Origin: Rhynchopus sp. YZ270_cl-10
Lineage: Eukaryota; Euglenozoa; Diplonemea; Diplonemida; Diplonemidae
DNA length: 64,000 nt
Assembly (NCBI GenBank): GCA_964035575.1
Contig: OZ037896.1
Coordinates: 496,001-560,000 of the forward strand
Direction: 5' to 3'
The notes under the pieces are model-generated. The model saw nothing but the letters and a program-made list of their open reading frames with translations. It was not told the DNA's origin and did not search any database. Made by a program: the position numbers and the translations under genes. Below are positions 17,822 to 28,702 of this stretch, in pieces (the stretch's first letter is position 1; each line of letters starts with the position of its first letter).

Positions 17822-20701
17822 TCACTCATCATCAGCGTCTGCTGGAGGTGAACCTGGTGGGGGTGCGTCATCCTCATCATCCGCCACCGGCGCTGCAGAC
17901 GCAACAGGGGCAGCGCTGACAGCAGCGCCACCCCCCAGCTGGGCACGGAGCTGCTTGTTCTCCTGCTTCATCTTCTCGAGCTGGTCTTGGTAGTTCTTCT
18001 TGATGAGCTGATGCTTCTCGGTCAATGCCTTAAGGTTATCACGCCCCTCTGTTTCCAACCCAGCCGACTCTGTTCCATGCGATGCTTTGAGCTCTTTGAT
18101 CTCCGCCTTGAGACGTTCCTTCTGCTCTTGGTAGGAGTTTTTGATGATGATGTGGTTGCGTTTGAGTTTGTCTTGCACATCTGACGCTTTTGACTTAATC
18201 TTTGCAATCTCTGCCTCGTATTTGGTGGTGAGCGACTCCTTCATTTCGTCATATTCGTCCGAAGCGGTCTTCTGGCTGATTTCATTCTGTTTGCGGACCT
18301 TCTTGACCTCCGCCTCGTGCAGCTCGTCGACCTCAGCAAGGCGAGCTTCGTGGGTGGTCTCCATCATTGTCCGAATGCTCTTCACCTGCTTGTCGTACTC
18401 CACCTTGAGCTGCTCCAGCCCATCCTTAGACACGCCAGAGTTGAGCGCACCTTCCTCCTTCGCTCGGAGAGTATCCTGTGGATTGTGGGTTGGGTGGAGT
18501 GAAACAAAGGGGTTATTTGGCGGGGGGTTTATTTGGGGGAGGAAGGGGGAGAGGAGGGTGGAGGGGGGGAGTACCTGAGCGTGCTCGTCCTTGAGCTCGG
18601 TGATGTATTGGTTGAGCTGGGTGCACTCCTCCTCCTTCTTCTTGAGACGTTCTACCTCGGCAGTGGCCTCCTCCATCTTCTCGCGGAGGTCTTTGACCTG
18701 TGGTGTGTGGTGTGTGGTGTGATGCATTCCGTCGGGACAGATGTAAACACTGCCTTTCAAAGAAAAGTTGTTGTAAAGCCACGCTCAGATCACCTTGAAG
18801 GATTCAATGAGAGCCCCAATACTGCCATCTTTCCAAAAAAAAGCAAAAAGCCTTGAGACACACCTCAGCGTCGTGCTCATCTTTGATCTTGGTGATTTCC
18901 TTGGAGCTGACGACCTCGCTTTCGACGACAAGCTCCTTCATCTCGTCGTCGTAGCGTTCCTCTTCGTTCAGACGTTCTTCCGCCTGTTGGTGTGTTGTTG
19001 TTTTTGTTGGGTTATTTTGGAAGATTTTTGTTTGAAAAAAACAATGCCGTACCTGCTGCTCCTGAACAAACTCCATCTCAGCCTCGTTTTCCTTCATGAG
19101 TGCGTCAATCGCTGCCGGGTCTGCGCCAGAGTCGATCAGCTTCTTGAGCTGCTCTTCGTGGCGTTGCTTCAGGCGCTTGAGCTCAGAGTGCATACGCGAC
19201 TCACGTTCGCTTGCCTCCACTTTGCGTGTCTCTGCTTGGATCTCAAGGGCCGAGACCTTCTCCTGTTCCTCCTCAAGCATGCTCTGCAGCTTTTTGCAGA
19301 GTGCAGGATAGTCGATGTTGAGCTGCAGCTTTGCGTCTGTTTTCACTGCCATCGCTCGGCTGTGGTTTAGGAAAAATGGTAAAAAGAGTGAGTTGTAATG
19401 GGAAGAAGTGAAGGAGTGAAGTGAAGGGGAACGTACCTTCCAAAGTAAAGCGTTCCGACGGTCTCGTGGAAGGACGCCCCAGAAGGACCCAAGGTGATGC
19501 AGACACTTGCCTTCGCTTTTCCTCCAATCGCGTCCTGCAGGAGACGAGTCAGCTTCGCGTTTCTCCAGGGGATATGGCTCTGCTTCTCTGAGAGTGCCGC
19601 AATAACGTTACCTAAGGACAGCAGCGAGGCGTTGATCCCCTTCGCCTCCTCCTTGCGGATGCCCTCCAGGACTCCGGTCTTGGAGAACCGCTCGTATCCC
19701 GCGAGATCGATCATCCACATTTTTGCGGTCCGGATTTCTCCTGTACCGTCGTCACCCTTAGGCTGGCTCTTGATCTGGATCATGAGGCAAGAGTGAGACC
19801 GACTGGACACAGGGTTCATCTTGGTTGCCGCAACGATTCTGTGGTGGTCGCCCTCCTCGTAGAGCTCGATGAAGCGTTCACGGGAGCTGCACTCCTTCTG
19901 GACAAGGCCAGGGATGCTCACTTCTCCGGCCTCTGACTTCACAATGTCGAGGTTGCCCTGCCCTGGGTTCATGAGGTCCTGCACCTTATCCAGATAGATC
20001 TGGAGGTACGAGAACAGGACGGAGTACTCCCGGTCTGCGTCGGTCTCCATCTTTTGGAAGATATGCATCATACTCTGCAGAACGATCCCTGTCAGAGGTG
20101 GTTGGAGTTATTTGTTTTTTTGAAAGTATTTTTTTTTATCGCGAAAGATGCGACATAGGAAAAAATGATAGTTTATTAATGCAGGCACCGACAACTGACC
20201 CACAAAAAAAGACCGAATTCACATAGTTTTAGTGAAACCCCTCTTAAGTTACATACCTTCCTGCCCCTTTTCCATATTCGACATGGTGTGGGATTTTCCT
20301 GTCCCGGTCTGCCCATAGCACATCATACTGCCACTGTAGCCTTTAAAGACGTTCTCAACAACGGGTTTGCCGACCTTTTCCCAGACGGGGATTTGTTCAC
20401 TCTTCTCCCCGAAGGTGCCATCATAGATGTACGTCTTGCCTCCTGTGAGGGAGATCGTCTTGCGGTCCGGCTGGAGGTTCACAATGTGTTCGAAGGCCGG
20501 GTCGTCGCGATCTCGCTGGAACACCGGCCGCAGGCGCGCGTACACCATGATTCTGTTCTGCTCCTCCTTCTTCGAGTCCCCGTCCCCGTCCCCTTTCGGC
20601 GCCTGCTCGGCGATCAGAGACTGTCCTCTCTTGCGTGCCTTCGTCTCGCCATCCTGGACATCATCCCCAGCCATACCTGCTTCGGCCTTAGCATCCGCCA
20701 T
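17822..20701 (-). CDS. Kinesin with N-terminal motor, six exons
   Basis: Exons on the minus strand: 20257-20701, 19437-20088, 19053-19359, 18864-18983, 18575-18697 and 17822-18475, giving 766 residues. Introns are 168, 77, 69, 166 and 99 bp with donors GTATGT, GTACGT, GTACGG, GTGTGT and GTACTC, and all end in CAG. The motor spans about residues 50-366: P-loop GQTGTGKS at 130-137, switch I NPVSSRSHS at 240-248, switch II DLAGYER at 276-282, and neck YFGSRAMAVK created by splicing. The rest, to about 720, is coiled coil, ending in an Ala/Pro/Asp/Glu-rich tail. Plus-end-directed microtubule transport is likely; the subfamily is not clear. The leader is strongly C/T-rich. Confidence 0.92.
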
Positions 20702-20866
20702 CTTCCCTTTCTCTGGAAAAAATTGGTTTGGAGAAGGGAGAGGAGGAGAGGGGAGGAGGAGGAGGAAAGCGACTCCTGAGAAGAGTTAAAAAAAGGGTTT
20801 TTAAAAGGATGATCGGTTTTGTCGAGTTTTTTTTTTTGGTAAATCCAAAAAATTGTTTCAGAAAAA

Positions 20867-21298
20867 ACAAGTAATTGCTATCGGAAAAAAAACGGGGTGT
20901 GATGTGGAACTCCATCCTGTAGAAATAATCTACAGCACGTCCAGCATTCTGCTCTTCTGCAGGTATGTTAACGCTCTTCGTACGCTGCCAGATCCACGCC
21001 AGCATCTGAAACGTTCAAGAAGGGGCGCTGTCCTCTCCGTCCAGCACCATCTGCTCGATAGCGTTGTTGGACGTCGGCTCGGCAGGCTCGGCGTGTTCCA
21101 GCTCGTTTTTGTCCACAGGCTCCCCACATTGTCGTCGTCGTTGGAGTGCGGAAGAAGCACAGAATGCACAGACTACAACACATCGATCACACCAGGCACA
21201 TCAGCACCTCCAGCAAATCGCCAGGATGCTACGGTGGTTTCGAAAATCGCGCGGGGTTTTCCACAGCACACCCCGTTTTTTTCTTAGCAATTACTTGT
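20867..21298. mobile_element. TIR element with GC-rich, coding-like interior
   Basis: ACAAGTAATTGCTA and, after a short gap, AAAAAACGGGGTGTG on the left pair with CACACCCCGTTTTTTT and TAGCAATTACTTGT on the right. The interior (about 20910-21250) is much richer in G/C than the flanks. On the minus strand it reads short acidic stretches such as NELEHAEPAEPTSNN, as expected for captured host coding sequence. A target duplication is not evident. Confidence 0.6.
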
Positions 21299-21400
21299 TC
21301 TTGTTGTTATTGTTGTTTTCAACCACCTTCCTTCAACCCTTGTGGGATCAGTCGTTATTTTTTCGCGAAAACATGAAATTACACATTTCAAGAGAACAAA

Positions 21401-21926
21401 TTAAAAAGGGTCCTTATTTGCATTTTTGGGCTCCGCCCGTGCAGTGGTGGGGTCAATCTCGAAAATTGGACAATTTTTTGACCACTTAAATTTTGAGAAA
21501 TATGAGCCCGGTTGCTTATACGTGGGGCCCATTTTCGGCTAAAATTTTCCTCAAAATCTGGTTTTGTAAAATTGACCCTTTCCCCCCCCCACATCGATTT
21601 CAATACTATACCTTACTTCACCTACGGTTGCCCTTACAGGGGGGGTGAAGGAAGGTAAGTTGATTAAAAAGGGTCCTTATTTGCATTTTTGGGCTCCGCC
21701 CGTGCAGTGGTGGGGTCAATCTCGAAAATTGGACAATTTTTTGACCACTTAAATTTTGAGAAATATGAGCCCGGTTGCTTATACGTGGGGCCCATTTTCG
21801 GCTAAAATTTTCCTCAAAATCTGGTTTTGTAAAATTGACCCTTTCCCCCCCCCACATCGATTTCAATACTATACCTTACTTCACCTACGGTTGCCCTTAC
21901 AGGGGGGGTGAAGGAAGGTAAGTTGA
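21401..21926. repeat. Two tandem 263-bp repeats
   Basis: Units 21401-21663 and 21664-21926 are almost identical, from TTAAAAAGGGTCCTTATTTG to GGTGAAGGAAGGTAAGTTGA. Each ends in a hairpin (CTTACTTCACC with GGTGAAGGAAGGTAAG). No gene is seen. Confidence 0.85.
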
Positions 21927-22143
21927 AAAAGAAAAGAAAGCGAACATGAATACACAGAGTGGGAAAGAGTGGGAGGAAGAGTGGAAAAAAAAAATGGACA
22001 AATGTTCAAAAAGAAAACTTGTCGGATGGATGTGCCTCTCGCACGTATACTACAAAAAAAAAACATCAAACTAAACTTCATTTGGTCACTCATTTTATGG
22101 TACGCACTTCTCACCACCGACTTTTATGTCTTTTTCGTTGGTA

Positions 22144-23000
22144 GCATGAAAAAAACTTCAATATTCATACTCCAACTGGACAACCACAGAGGTGAAAGAA
22201 AGTGCACATTTTGTGGCATATACAATACATTGTAAATGACAACGTGAAGTATGTGAGGTACCGTTTGTGACATTCTTTAGGTGTACATTATTCCATTGAT
22301 ATAAAAAAAAGAGAAACAAAAAGTTGATCAAGAGAGACCTAAGTCTCTGCTTAGTCACCTGAAAAAAAATATAAAAGTTATCTGAGTTTAAACTAGTCTG
22401 ATAAAGAAAAAAATGAAATCAGAAAAAAACAATTTTTCGTCGATCGCACCAAATCTTAGTGGAGTGTGTAGACAAAATCATAAACTTTTCGTGTGTTATT
22501 TCGTGTTTACATCGCTCTCACCAAAAAATTCGGGCACACTCAGATACGTTTTCATTTCCTCCCCAACCTTTGCAAGGCAGTTGTCTCAAAAAAAAGAGTA
22601 GTTGAAACGTACCAAAACGCAGCGTACACTCTGATTTATTTTTGCCTCACTACAAGAAAAAAATCCCAGCATAAGATGGCCTGAAAGGTAGCATCTACAC
22701 CACGCAAAAAAGAAAAGAAAATTATATTTGACTTTGGGTAACACAGAGCCCTCTCGTGACAGTGTACCCAAATAAAGAAGGGAATTGGACATTGTCTCCA
22801 CCCATACTGCAAAGCAACAAGGGCGGGGCTACATTGGGGCGTTTTGCATGTTTAAAAAAGAAACAACGAGAACTGTATGCTTCTTTGTCATGCATTGTTT
22901 TTAAAGAAAAAAAACCCCTCCTCAAAATAGCCCCTTACTTCGTTGCTGTGCAATGCAAGGCGTTTGCGTCCTCCCATGTTTTTATTTTTTTGATTCCCCC
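22144..23000. repeat. Duplicated non-coding block, copy 1
   Basis: Matches 26450-27690 in direct orientation and forms the downstream part of the large duplication that includes the DUF3431-like gene at 23840. It holds a CCTAAG/CTTAG hairpin at 22325-22362 and a hairpin with arms GGGTAACAC/GTGTACCC around CCCTCTCGTGA at 22738-22772. This copy is an empty site for the 420-bp element found in copy 2. Confidence 0.8.
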
Positions 23001-23839
23001 CTTTCTCGCCCTCCCCCACCCCCCTGTTCTACGTTCATGCGTGAGTTCATTCACACATGAATAAAATAACAGACCACAGCCTCAGTGTTGTAGAGAGGCT
23101 CACTTTGACACACATTGTTCAATGCGTTCTCACATGGACAAGATGCGTTTTTTTATTGTTGCAGCACCCCTTGATAGTCACGCAGAATAGCAGCCACAAT
23201 TTTTCTTCGCAATATCCATGAAAAACAGAAAAAAATACAAAATCCACAGAATTGAAATCACCGAAACAAATAAAACAAAATTTGAAAGAGAAAAAAAAAA
23301 ATAGTAAATGTGTCCTCTCAACATCCATCAAGTAAATGTTCCTCTTATGGTGGGGCAATAATCATGCCCCGCCAAAAAAAGTAAAGCAAATTACTCACTG
23401 AACGAACATTCAACGTTTGCAATTGAATAGAGAGTGAAGGTGTTGGCAGGGCACAATGTACAGAACAGAACAGAGCAGAGCAGAGCAGGGTTCTTTTTCT
23501 GCACTACGACATCCCAAACGCAGTTGGTGCCCAATGATTTATAAAAGAAAAACAAGAGCTTTGCCCACTGTCGTTTGTACTGTCGACCTCTACAGGCCAA
23601 CACTATAAAGGCTCACCAAGGAAAGGGTGTGCCTCAGTAATCGTGTTTTGCGTGCTTATTTTGTCCAATCGTCCTCACCATCAGATGGTCTCGCCATGTG
23701 CACCTAGGAGTTAGCGCTCTGATCGTTGTGTGTATCTCAAAGTGCAGGGCTCGGGGTGAAGTGGGTGTGGTTATAGCGTTCGCGGCTGGGTTGTCGTTCC
23801 AGGTCGTGTTGTGTGTTGCTGTGTTGCTCGCTCTGGGAA
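23001..23839. other. Spacer downstream of the first DUF3431-like gene
   Basis: 23100-23260 matches 28255-28370 plus 28589-28620, and 23440-23839 matches about 29280-29645, so this is part of the same duplicated block. An AGAGC microsatellite lies at about 23470. No gene is seen. Confidence 0.5.
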
Positions 23840-25795
23840 TCAGTTTGGGCACGTCATCTCAGCCATTGTGAGGTTCTGACCAAAGAAGTAGTGCCAGTAG
23901 TAGTCCAGCTCCCAGTGTGTGTCCTCCCTCCCACGGAACTCAAGAATATAGTGTTCGTAGGTTGCCTGCAGCAGGGGAAACGACGCATTCGCCAACGTCG
24001 CTTTCGGGACAACAAACTCCGACCCGTTGTACGCCTGCAGTGCGTCCATCCTGTGCAGTCCAAAGTCCTTCGTACCGTGGTCTCTTGCACCCACAAGGAA
24101 CGTTGTCTTCGCCTCAAGAGAGTTCTGTGCATGGCGGGTGTCGTGGAGCGGTGTGTAGCGTGCTGCTGCAGTGGCGCACTTCGCACGCCGCAGGGCATGC
24201 TGTGCGAAGTCTGCTGTCGGCACCTCCTTGCCCTTCAGGAAGATGTACGCATCTGAGTCGGGCCGGTCCTGGTCGTTTGTAAATAGCAGGTACCCTCTGT
24301 GGTAATCGCAGTGCTGTTCGTGCCTCCACTCCTTCTCCGAGCACGCATAGGCGTGGTTGCGCACCCATATGTTGACCTCTGCAGGGAACACCGCACGCAC
24401 CTCCGCCACGTACCGCATGGCAGCCTCGTCTGCCGCCTCTCTGAAGCCTAGCACAACAGTCACCTCGGCACGCTCTTTGTTCGTCCACTGCCCCAACCTG
24501 GAGTACTGTGTCACCGGCAGACTGATGTTCTCCGGATGCTGACATTCCTTTGGGATCCCGTAGAAAGGGTCAGTGACCTCCTCCTCCCCGAAAAGAAGGT
24601 GCCAGTAGAACTCCATTGCATAGTCGGTGAACTTCTGCTCAAGTCTTGCTTCGTGCAGCTCTGTGTACAAAGCGATGCTGTTCCGTTCGATCAACTCCCG
24701 CGAGACTGCAAACTGCCCGCAGCAGAAATGCAACAATTTGTTGCCCTTCGTCGGCCCCAACCCTCCGACTGCCATATTGTAGTCTCGCGCAAACCGGCCG
24801 TTAATGTTGCCCCAATTGTTATGCGCATGGGACTGTGACCACCAATCCAATGGTACATAACGCCCGATTTTTTTTTGGCACGCAACACCATCATCAAGAA
24901 GCTCACCTAACGGAAGGGGCGAATGCCAAGAAAGAAGGTGTCCGTGGACGAAGAGCGTTGTGTCGGCAGTGGGCTTAGCGGGGCTGCTTACGTCTGAAAG
25001 GTACGTCATGTAGGAGATTCCCTCACGGCAACGTGAATCGTAGCATCTGTCCACACGACGTTCCCACACGGCATAGCCCAGACCCAGCAAGGTGTCCATC
25101 GTCTTCTGGTCCGGCCTGTCTGTTCCAAGGACAACGAGACGCTCTGTGTTGTACCCCTCCCGCCACGCCCAGATGCCGTTCTCGTTGTGGTTGAAGGAGC
25201 AGTTCAGCTTCCGTAGGGTTGGGATGAGCGGGTCGAATGTGTCCTCCAGCTCTTTGTGGACAAACGTTGCCTGGCTGATGCGGTGTTGTGACTCCTCTGT
25301 GTACCCGGGGTGTGCCAGCCTCCTCATATCCTCGGTGACACGCTTTTCAATGATCGTTTGTGCTGTTTGAATTGCCTTGACATCTTCAATATCCTTCTCC
25401 ACAGCACGGAGTTGATGGTGATAAGCACCTTTGTCTGTTGCATTGGCTTCTAAAGCTCGCACCTTCCGTAGAGCGTCCTCCAGTGGTGGAAGCTCCTTTT
25501 GTTTGACAATGCGAGTGTCATACACACGGTCCAAACGAATTTGAAGCAGTCTCAGCTTGATTTTGATGTTTTCGGAAAGAACGGCCGTCAGTTTTGTTTG
25601 TAACTCCGTCTGCACCTCCTTCAGCGCAGTCAAATTGGCGCTAATCGCTGTAACAACCTGGCTTATTTGTGTTTCAGAAAGAGGTGAATCTGCGGGGTGT
25701 AGCTTGGTGCGCGGGTTTGTGGGGGACCAGCTGGACCCGATCATTACCATAGTCGCGACTGCGACGAGGATTAACACATGTTTTGTGGGAACCAT
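23840..25795 (-). CDS. Type II membrane protein with two DUF3431-like domains, copy 1
   Basis: 651 residues. A signal anchor lies at about 7-22, then a helical stalk (about 40-190). The first domain, about 216-404, contains LFVHGHLLSWH at 281-291, CCGQFAVSRE at 358-367 and FYWHLLFGE at 396-404; this CC-x-QFAVSR signature is typical of DUF3431. The second domain, about 443-640, repeats the plan in diverged form: VVLGF start, YIFLKGKE, SEFVVPKATL, and YYWHYFFGQ at the end. The two domains share the YWHxxFG ending. Several N-glycosylation sequons fit a Golgi or cell-surface lumenal location. Biochemical function is unknown; relation to glycosyltransferase-like folds is only a guess. About 97% alike to the copy at 29646. 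Confidence 0.75.
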   Translation of the reverse strand: MVPTKHVLILVAVATMVMIGSSWSPTNPRTKLHPADSPLSETQISQVVTAISANLTALKEVQTELQTKLTAVLSENIKIKLRLLQIRLDRVYDTRIVKQKELPPLEDALRKVRALEANATDKGAYHHQLRAVEKDIEDVKAIQTAQTIIEKRVTEDMRRLAHPGYTEESQHRISQATFVHKELEDTFDPLIPTLRKLNCSFNHNENGIWAWREGYNTERLVVLGTDRPDQKTMDTLLGLGYAVWERRVDRCYDSRCREGISYMTYLSDVSSPAKPTADTTLFVHGHLLSWHSPLPLGELLDDGVACQKKIGRYVPLDWWSQSHAHNNWGNINGRFARDYNMAVGGLGPTKGNKLLHFCCGQFAVSRELIERNSIALYTELHEARLEQKFTDYAMEFYWHLLFGEEEVTDPFYGIPKECQHPENISLPVTQYSRLGQWTNKERAEVTVVLGFREAADEAAMRYVAEVRAVFPAEVNIWVRNHAYACSEKEWRHEQHCDYHRGYLLFTNDQDRPDSDAYIFLKGKEVPTADFAQHALRRAKCATAAARYTPLHDTRHAQNSLEAKTTFLVGARDHGTKDFGLHRMDALQAYNGSEFVVPKATLANASFPLLQATYEHYILEFRGREDTHWELDYYWHYFFGQNLTMAEMTCPN

Positions 25796-26449
25796 TTTTG
25801 TATGTTTCTACTGTGGGATGTGGGGGTAGTTTGAATGAAAGTTGTTGTTTTTGCTTTGTGTATTTGTTTTGGTGGTCTTTAAAAATGTACTATTTGCTTT
25901 TTTGTTTTTGTTTTGTTTTGTTTTGTTTTTTTTTTTTTCACTCTTTTTTTGTTGATTTTGTGTTTTTGAATCCATGACCAAATGGTCTTCAGGAATCTTT
26001 TTTCGTGTTTTTCAAAATAAAAGTAAAAGTAAAGTTAAACTGGTTTCGGCGGTCTGCTCCCTGACCAGGAAAAGTGCCCTTCGACCGCGCTCATCAGAAG
26101 GAGCCAGGGCTTAAAATAAAAGAAAAGTTTAAAAGATGAACCTAAGCCTCTCGTGCTTAGTCACCTATAAAAAGTAAAAACATGAACACTTATGTCGAGT
26201 CATTGTTCTTGAGTACACTTTGGAATAATAAAAAAGAGTGATGAAGTCGTTTTTGTGGAGGGGGATAGGGAAGGTCAAAAGCCCCTAAAAAAGCGATAAC
26301 AAAATGATAAAAATCGAGTTTTCGTTTCGCTTTTTAAGTGCTAAAAACTACCCAAGAAGCAGTCCATAACGCGGACTAAGTGATTGATACAAAGCAAAAG
26401 AAAAGTTTATAAGATGACCCTAAGCCTCTCGTGTTGATCGTTGATCGAA
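25796..26449. other. Spacer upstream of DUF3431-like copy 1
   Basis: T-rich leader (on the plus strand) up to about 25960. Two CCTCTCGTG hairpins lie at 26132-26166 (arms CCTAAGC/GCTTAG) and 26411-26435. The 26350-26430 stretch resembles 33160-33245. No gene is seen. Confidence 0.5.
26132..26166 (+). other. Hairpin motif, family H1 reference copy
   Basis: GATGAA, arm CCTAAGC, loop CTCTCGT, arm GCTTAG, then TCACC. On the coding (minus) strand it reads GGTGACTAAGC, loop ACGAGAG, GCTTAGG, then TTCATCTT. At least a dozen further copies lie in the window with the loop kept and arms varied, e.g. GTGC/GCAC at 11189, 12905, 22023 and 37119. Confidence 0.65.
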
Positions 26450-27690
26450 GCATGAAAAAAAAAAAACTTCAAGGTTCAGCTCCAACTGGACAACAGAGGT
26501 GAAAGAAAGTGCACATTTGTGGCATATACAATACATTGTAAATGACAACGTGAAGTATGTGAGGTACCGTTTGTGACATGCTTTAGGTGTACATTATTCC
26601 ATTGATATAAAAAAAAGAGAAACAAAAAGTTGATCAAGAGACCTAAGTCTCTGCTTAGTCACCTCAAAAAAAATATAAAAGTTATCTGAGTTTAAACTAG
26701 TCTGATAAAGAAAAAAATGAAATCAGAAAAGGGATGTATTCGTTAATCGCACCGGATCTTCGTGGAGTGTGTAGAGACAAAATCATAAACGTTTCGTGTT
26801 GTTTCGTGTTTACATCGCTCTCACCAAAAATTCGGGCACACTCAGATACGTTTTCATTTCCTCCCCAACCTTTGCAAAGCAGTTGTCTCAAAAAAAGAGT
26901 AGTTGAAACGTACTAAAACGCAGCGTACACTCTGATTTATTTTTGCCTCACTACAAGAAAAAAAGCCCAAAAAGGTGGCATCTAGTGGGTGATCTATGAA
27001 CGGGGAGAGATTTTTTCACTAGCTCTCAGTAAGCTCTCACAAGCTCTCACTAATTCTGAGGGGTTTTTTGTACTTTAGTGGTGTGGCTGGCAACATGTAT
27101 TCTGCGGTGGTCAAAAGTGCAAAGTTCCTTCTCCAATGGATTTTATGGGTGTGTTATACTGGGACAATGACCTGGAAAAGTGCACGGCGCATCTAAAAAT
27201 TTCCGCCTGCGGCGGGCGGCCCTTGACCCATTTTCACCCTTTTCTTGTTCCTTATCCTCTCTATGGTTTCACTTGCCCCTTCACCTTACACCGATGTTGA
27301 CACAAACCAAGAACTTGTCCATTTCGGCCTCATAAGCTCTCACGGCTCCCACTAGCTCTAACAAGCTCTCACAGCCTCTCACGGAGACGATCATAGATCA
27401 CCCAATCTACATCACGCAAAAAAGAAAAGAAAAGACAAGAAAAAAATTTTTTTTTGACTTTGGGTACTACAGAGCCCTCTCGTGACAGTGTACCCAAATA
27501 AAGAAGGGAATTGGACATTGTCTCCACCCATACTGCAAAGCAACAAGGGCGGGCTACATTGGGGCGTTTTGCATGCTTAAAAAAGAAACAACGAAACGTG
27601 TATGCTTCTTTGTCATGCATTGTTTTTAAAGAAAAAACCTCAAAATAGCCCCTTTATTTCGTTGCTGTGCAATGCAAGGCGTTTACGTCC
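26450..27690. repeat. Duplicated non-coding block, copy 2
   Basis: Direct repeat of 22144-23000, interrupted by the 420-bp element at 26985-27404. It keeps the two hairpins of copy 1 (26626-26664 and about 27474-27505). Confidence 0.8.
26985..27404. mobile_element. MITE with AGCTCTCAC subterminal repeats
   Basis: Ends TGGGTGATCTATGA and TCATAGATCACCCA are inverted repeats, with ATCTA on both flanks (26980-26984 and 27405-27409). The homologous position in copy 1 (about 22692) lacks it, so insertion postdates the block duplication. Both ends carry several AGCTCTCAC words. No coding sequence is present. Confidence 0.85.
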
Positions 27691-27709
27691 TCCCAATTTC
27701 TTTTTTTTT

Positions 27710-28176
27710 GAGTCGACAATCACCTGCTAGTGCAGGATCTGTACCCAATGTCGCCCGAAGGCTATTGTACTTAAAAGATATAGACGGAGGTCGTCCTCAA
27801 CTCTGGAAAGTCGCTTTTATTTGTTGTGTATGCATTCAAGCTGCTGTGGTATACACAAAAGATGCATCATCAAAGTTTGGGAAGAGTGGGTTAAAAGGGG
27901 TCACGTGAGAAAATAAAGTAGTTGGTAAGAGATTCAGTACATCATGTTTCAGTCCTAACTGCATACATTGGTAGTATCAGAGGGGGACATCGTCAGTGCA
28001 AGACCCTCTGAGATGTAAAGAGTTTTCACCACTGTTGCTATTATCAAACAGTCTTTGCGCTCTACTTGTCTTTTCAAAAACTGAAATCTAGACCTGTCAG
28101 CACAAAATTATAAACTTAGCTTCTGTGAGCTCGCTAGGGAGGTGTCGCTACGCACCTGTCCGAAGACTGCTGCCCT
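27710..28176 (+). repeat. 470-bp dispersed repeat, copy 2
   Basis: Same sequence and orientation as 5893-6360 with few changes. It sits inside the duplicated block at a place where copy 1 (near 22985) has only a T-rich stretch, so it was gained after the duplication or lost from copy 1. Confidence 0.7.
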
Positions 28177-28374
28177 AAAAATTTGTTTTTGATTCCCCCT
28201 TTGTCCCCCCCTCCCACCAGTGATGTATTCTAGAGCGACCAGAAAGGGTCACTTTGACACACATTCTTCAATGCGTTACAGAATGGACAAGATGCGTTTT
28301 TTATTGTTGCAGCACCCCTTGATACTCACGCAGGATAGCAGCCACAATTTTTCTTCGCAATATATCCATGAAAA

Positions 28375-28588
28375 AGAATAATTTTTTACTCTAGGTAAAT
28401 ATTGAAGCTTTTTTTACCTGAGGGGGGTGTCAACCACCAAGGGTTCGGATTTACCGAGCCGAAGGCGAGGTAAATCCGCACCCGAGGTGGTTGACACCCC
28501 CCGAAGGTAAATATCTTCAATATTTACCAAGAGTTTGTAATTTTATTTCCCGAAATAAAGTGCCTCAAGCCAAATTCGGGGAATAAAA
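28375..28588. mobile_element. Hairpin insertion in duplicated block copy 2
   Basis: Absent from the matching place at about 23228. Its core (28389-28530) is a long hairpin: ACTCTAGGTAAATATTGAAG against CTTCAATATTTACCAAGAGT, then GGTGTCAACCACC against GGTGGTTGACACC, closing on GGATTTACC/GGTAAATCC. A second small inverted repeat TTTATTTCCCGAA/TTCGGGGAATAAA ends it. Confidence 0.7.
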
Positions 28589-28702
28589 AGAAAATACAAA
28601 AACCCACAGAATTGAAATCACAGAAAAAAAAGTTAGATTCATATACTTTCATTTCACAGATTTGAAAGTATGTGAGAGGGTCAACACATGCACCCTGTCT
28701 TA

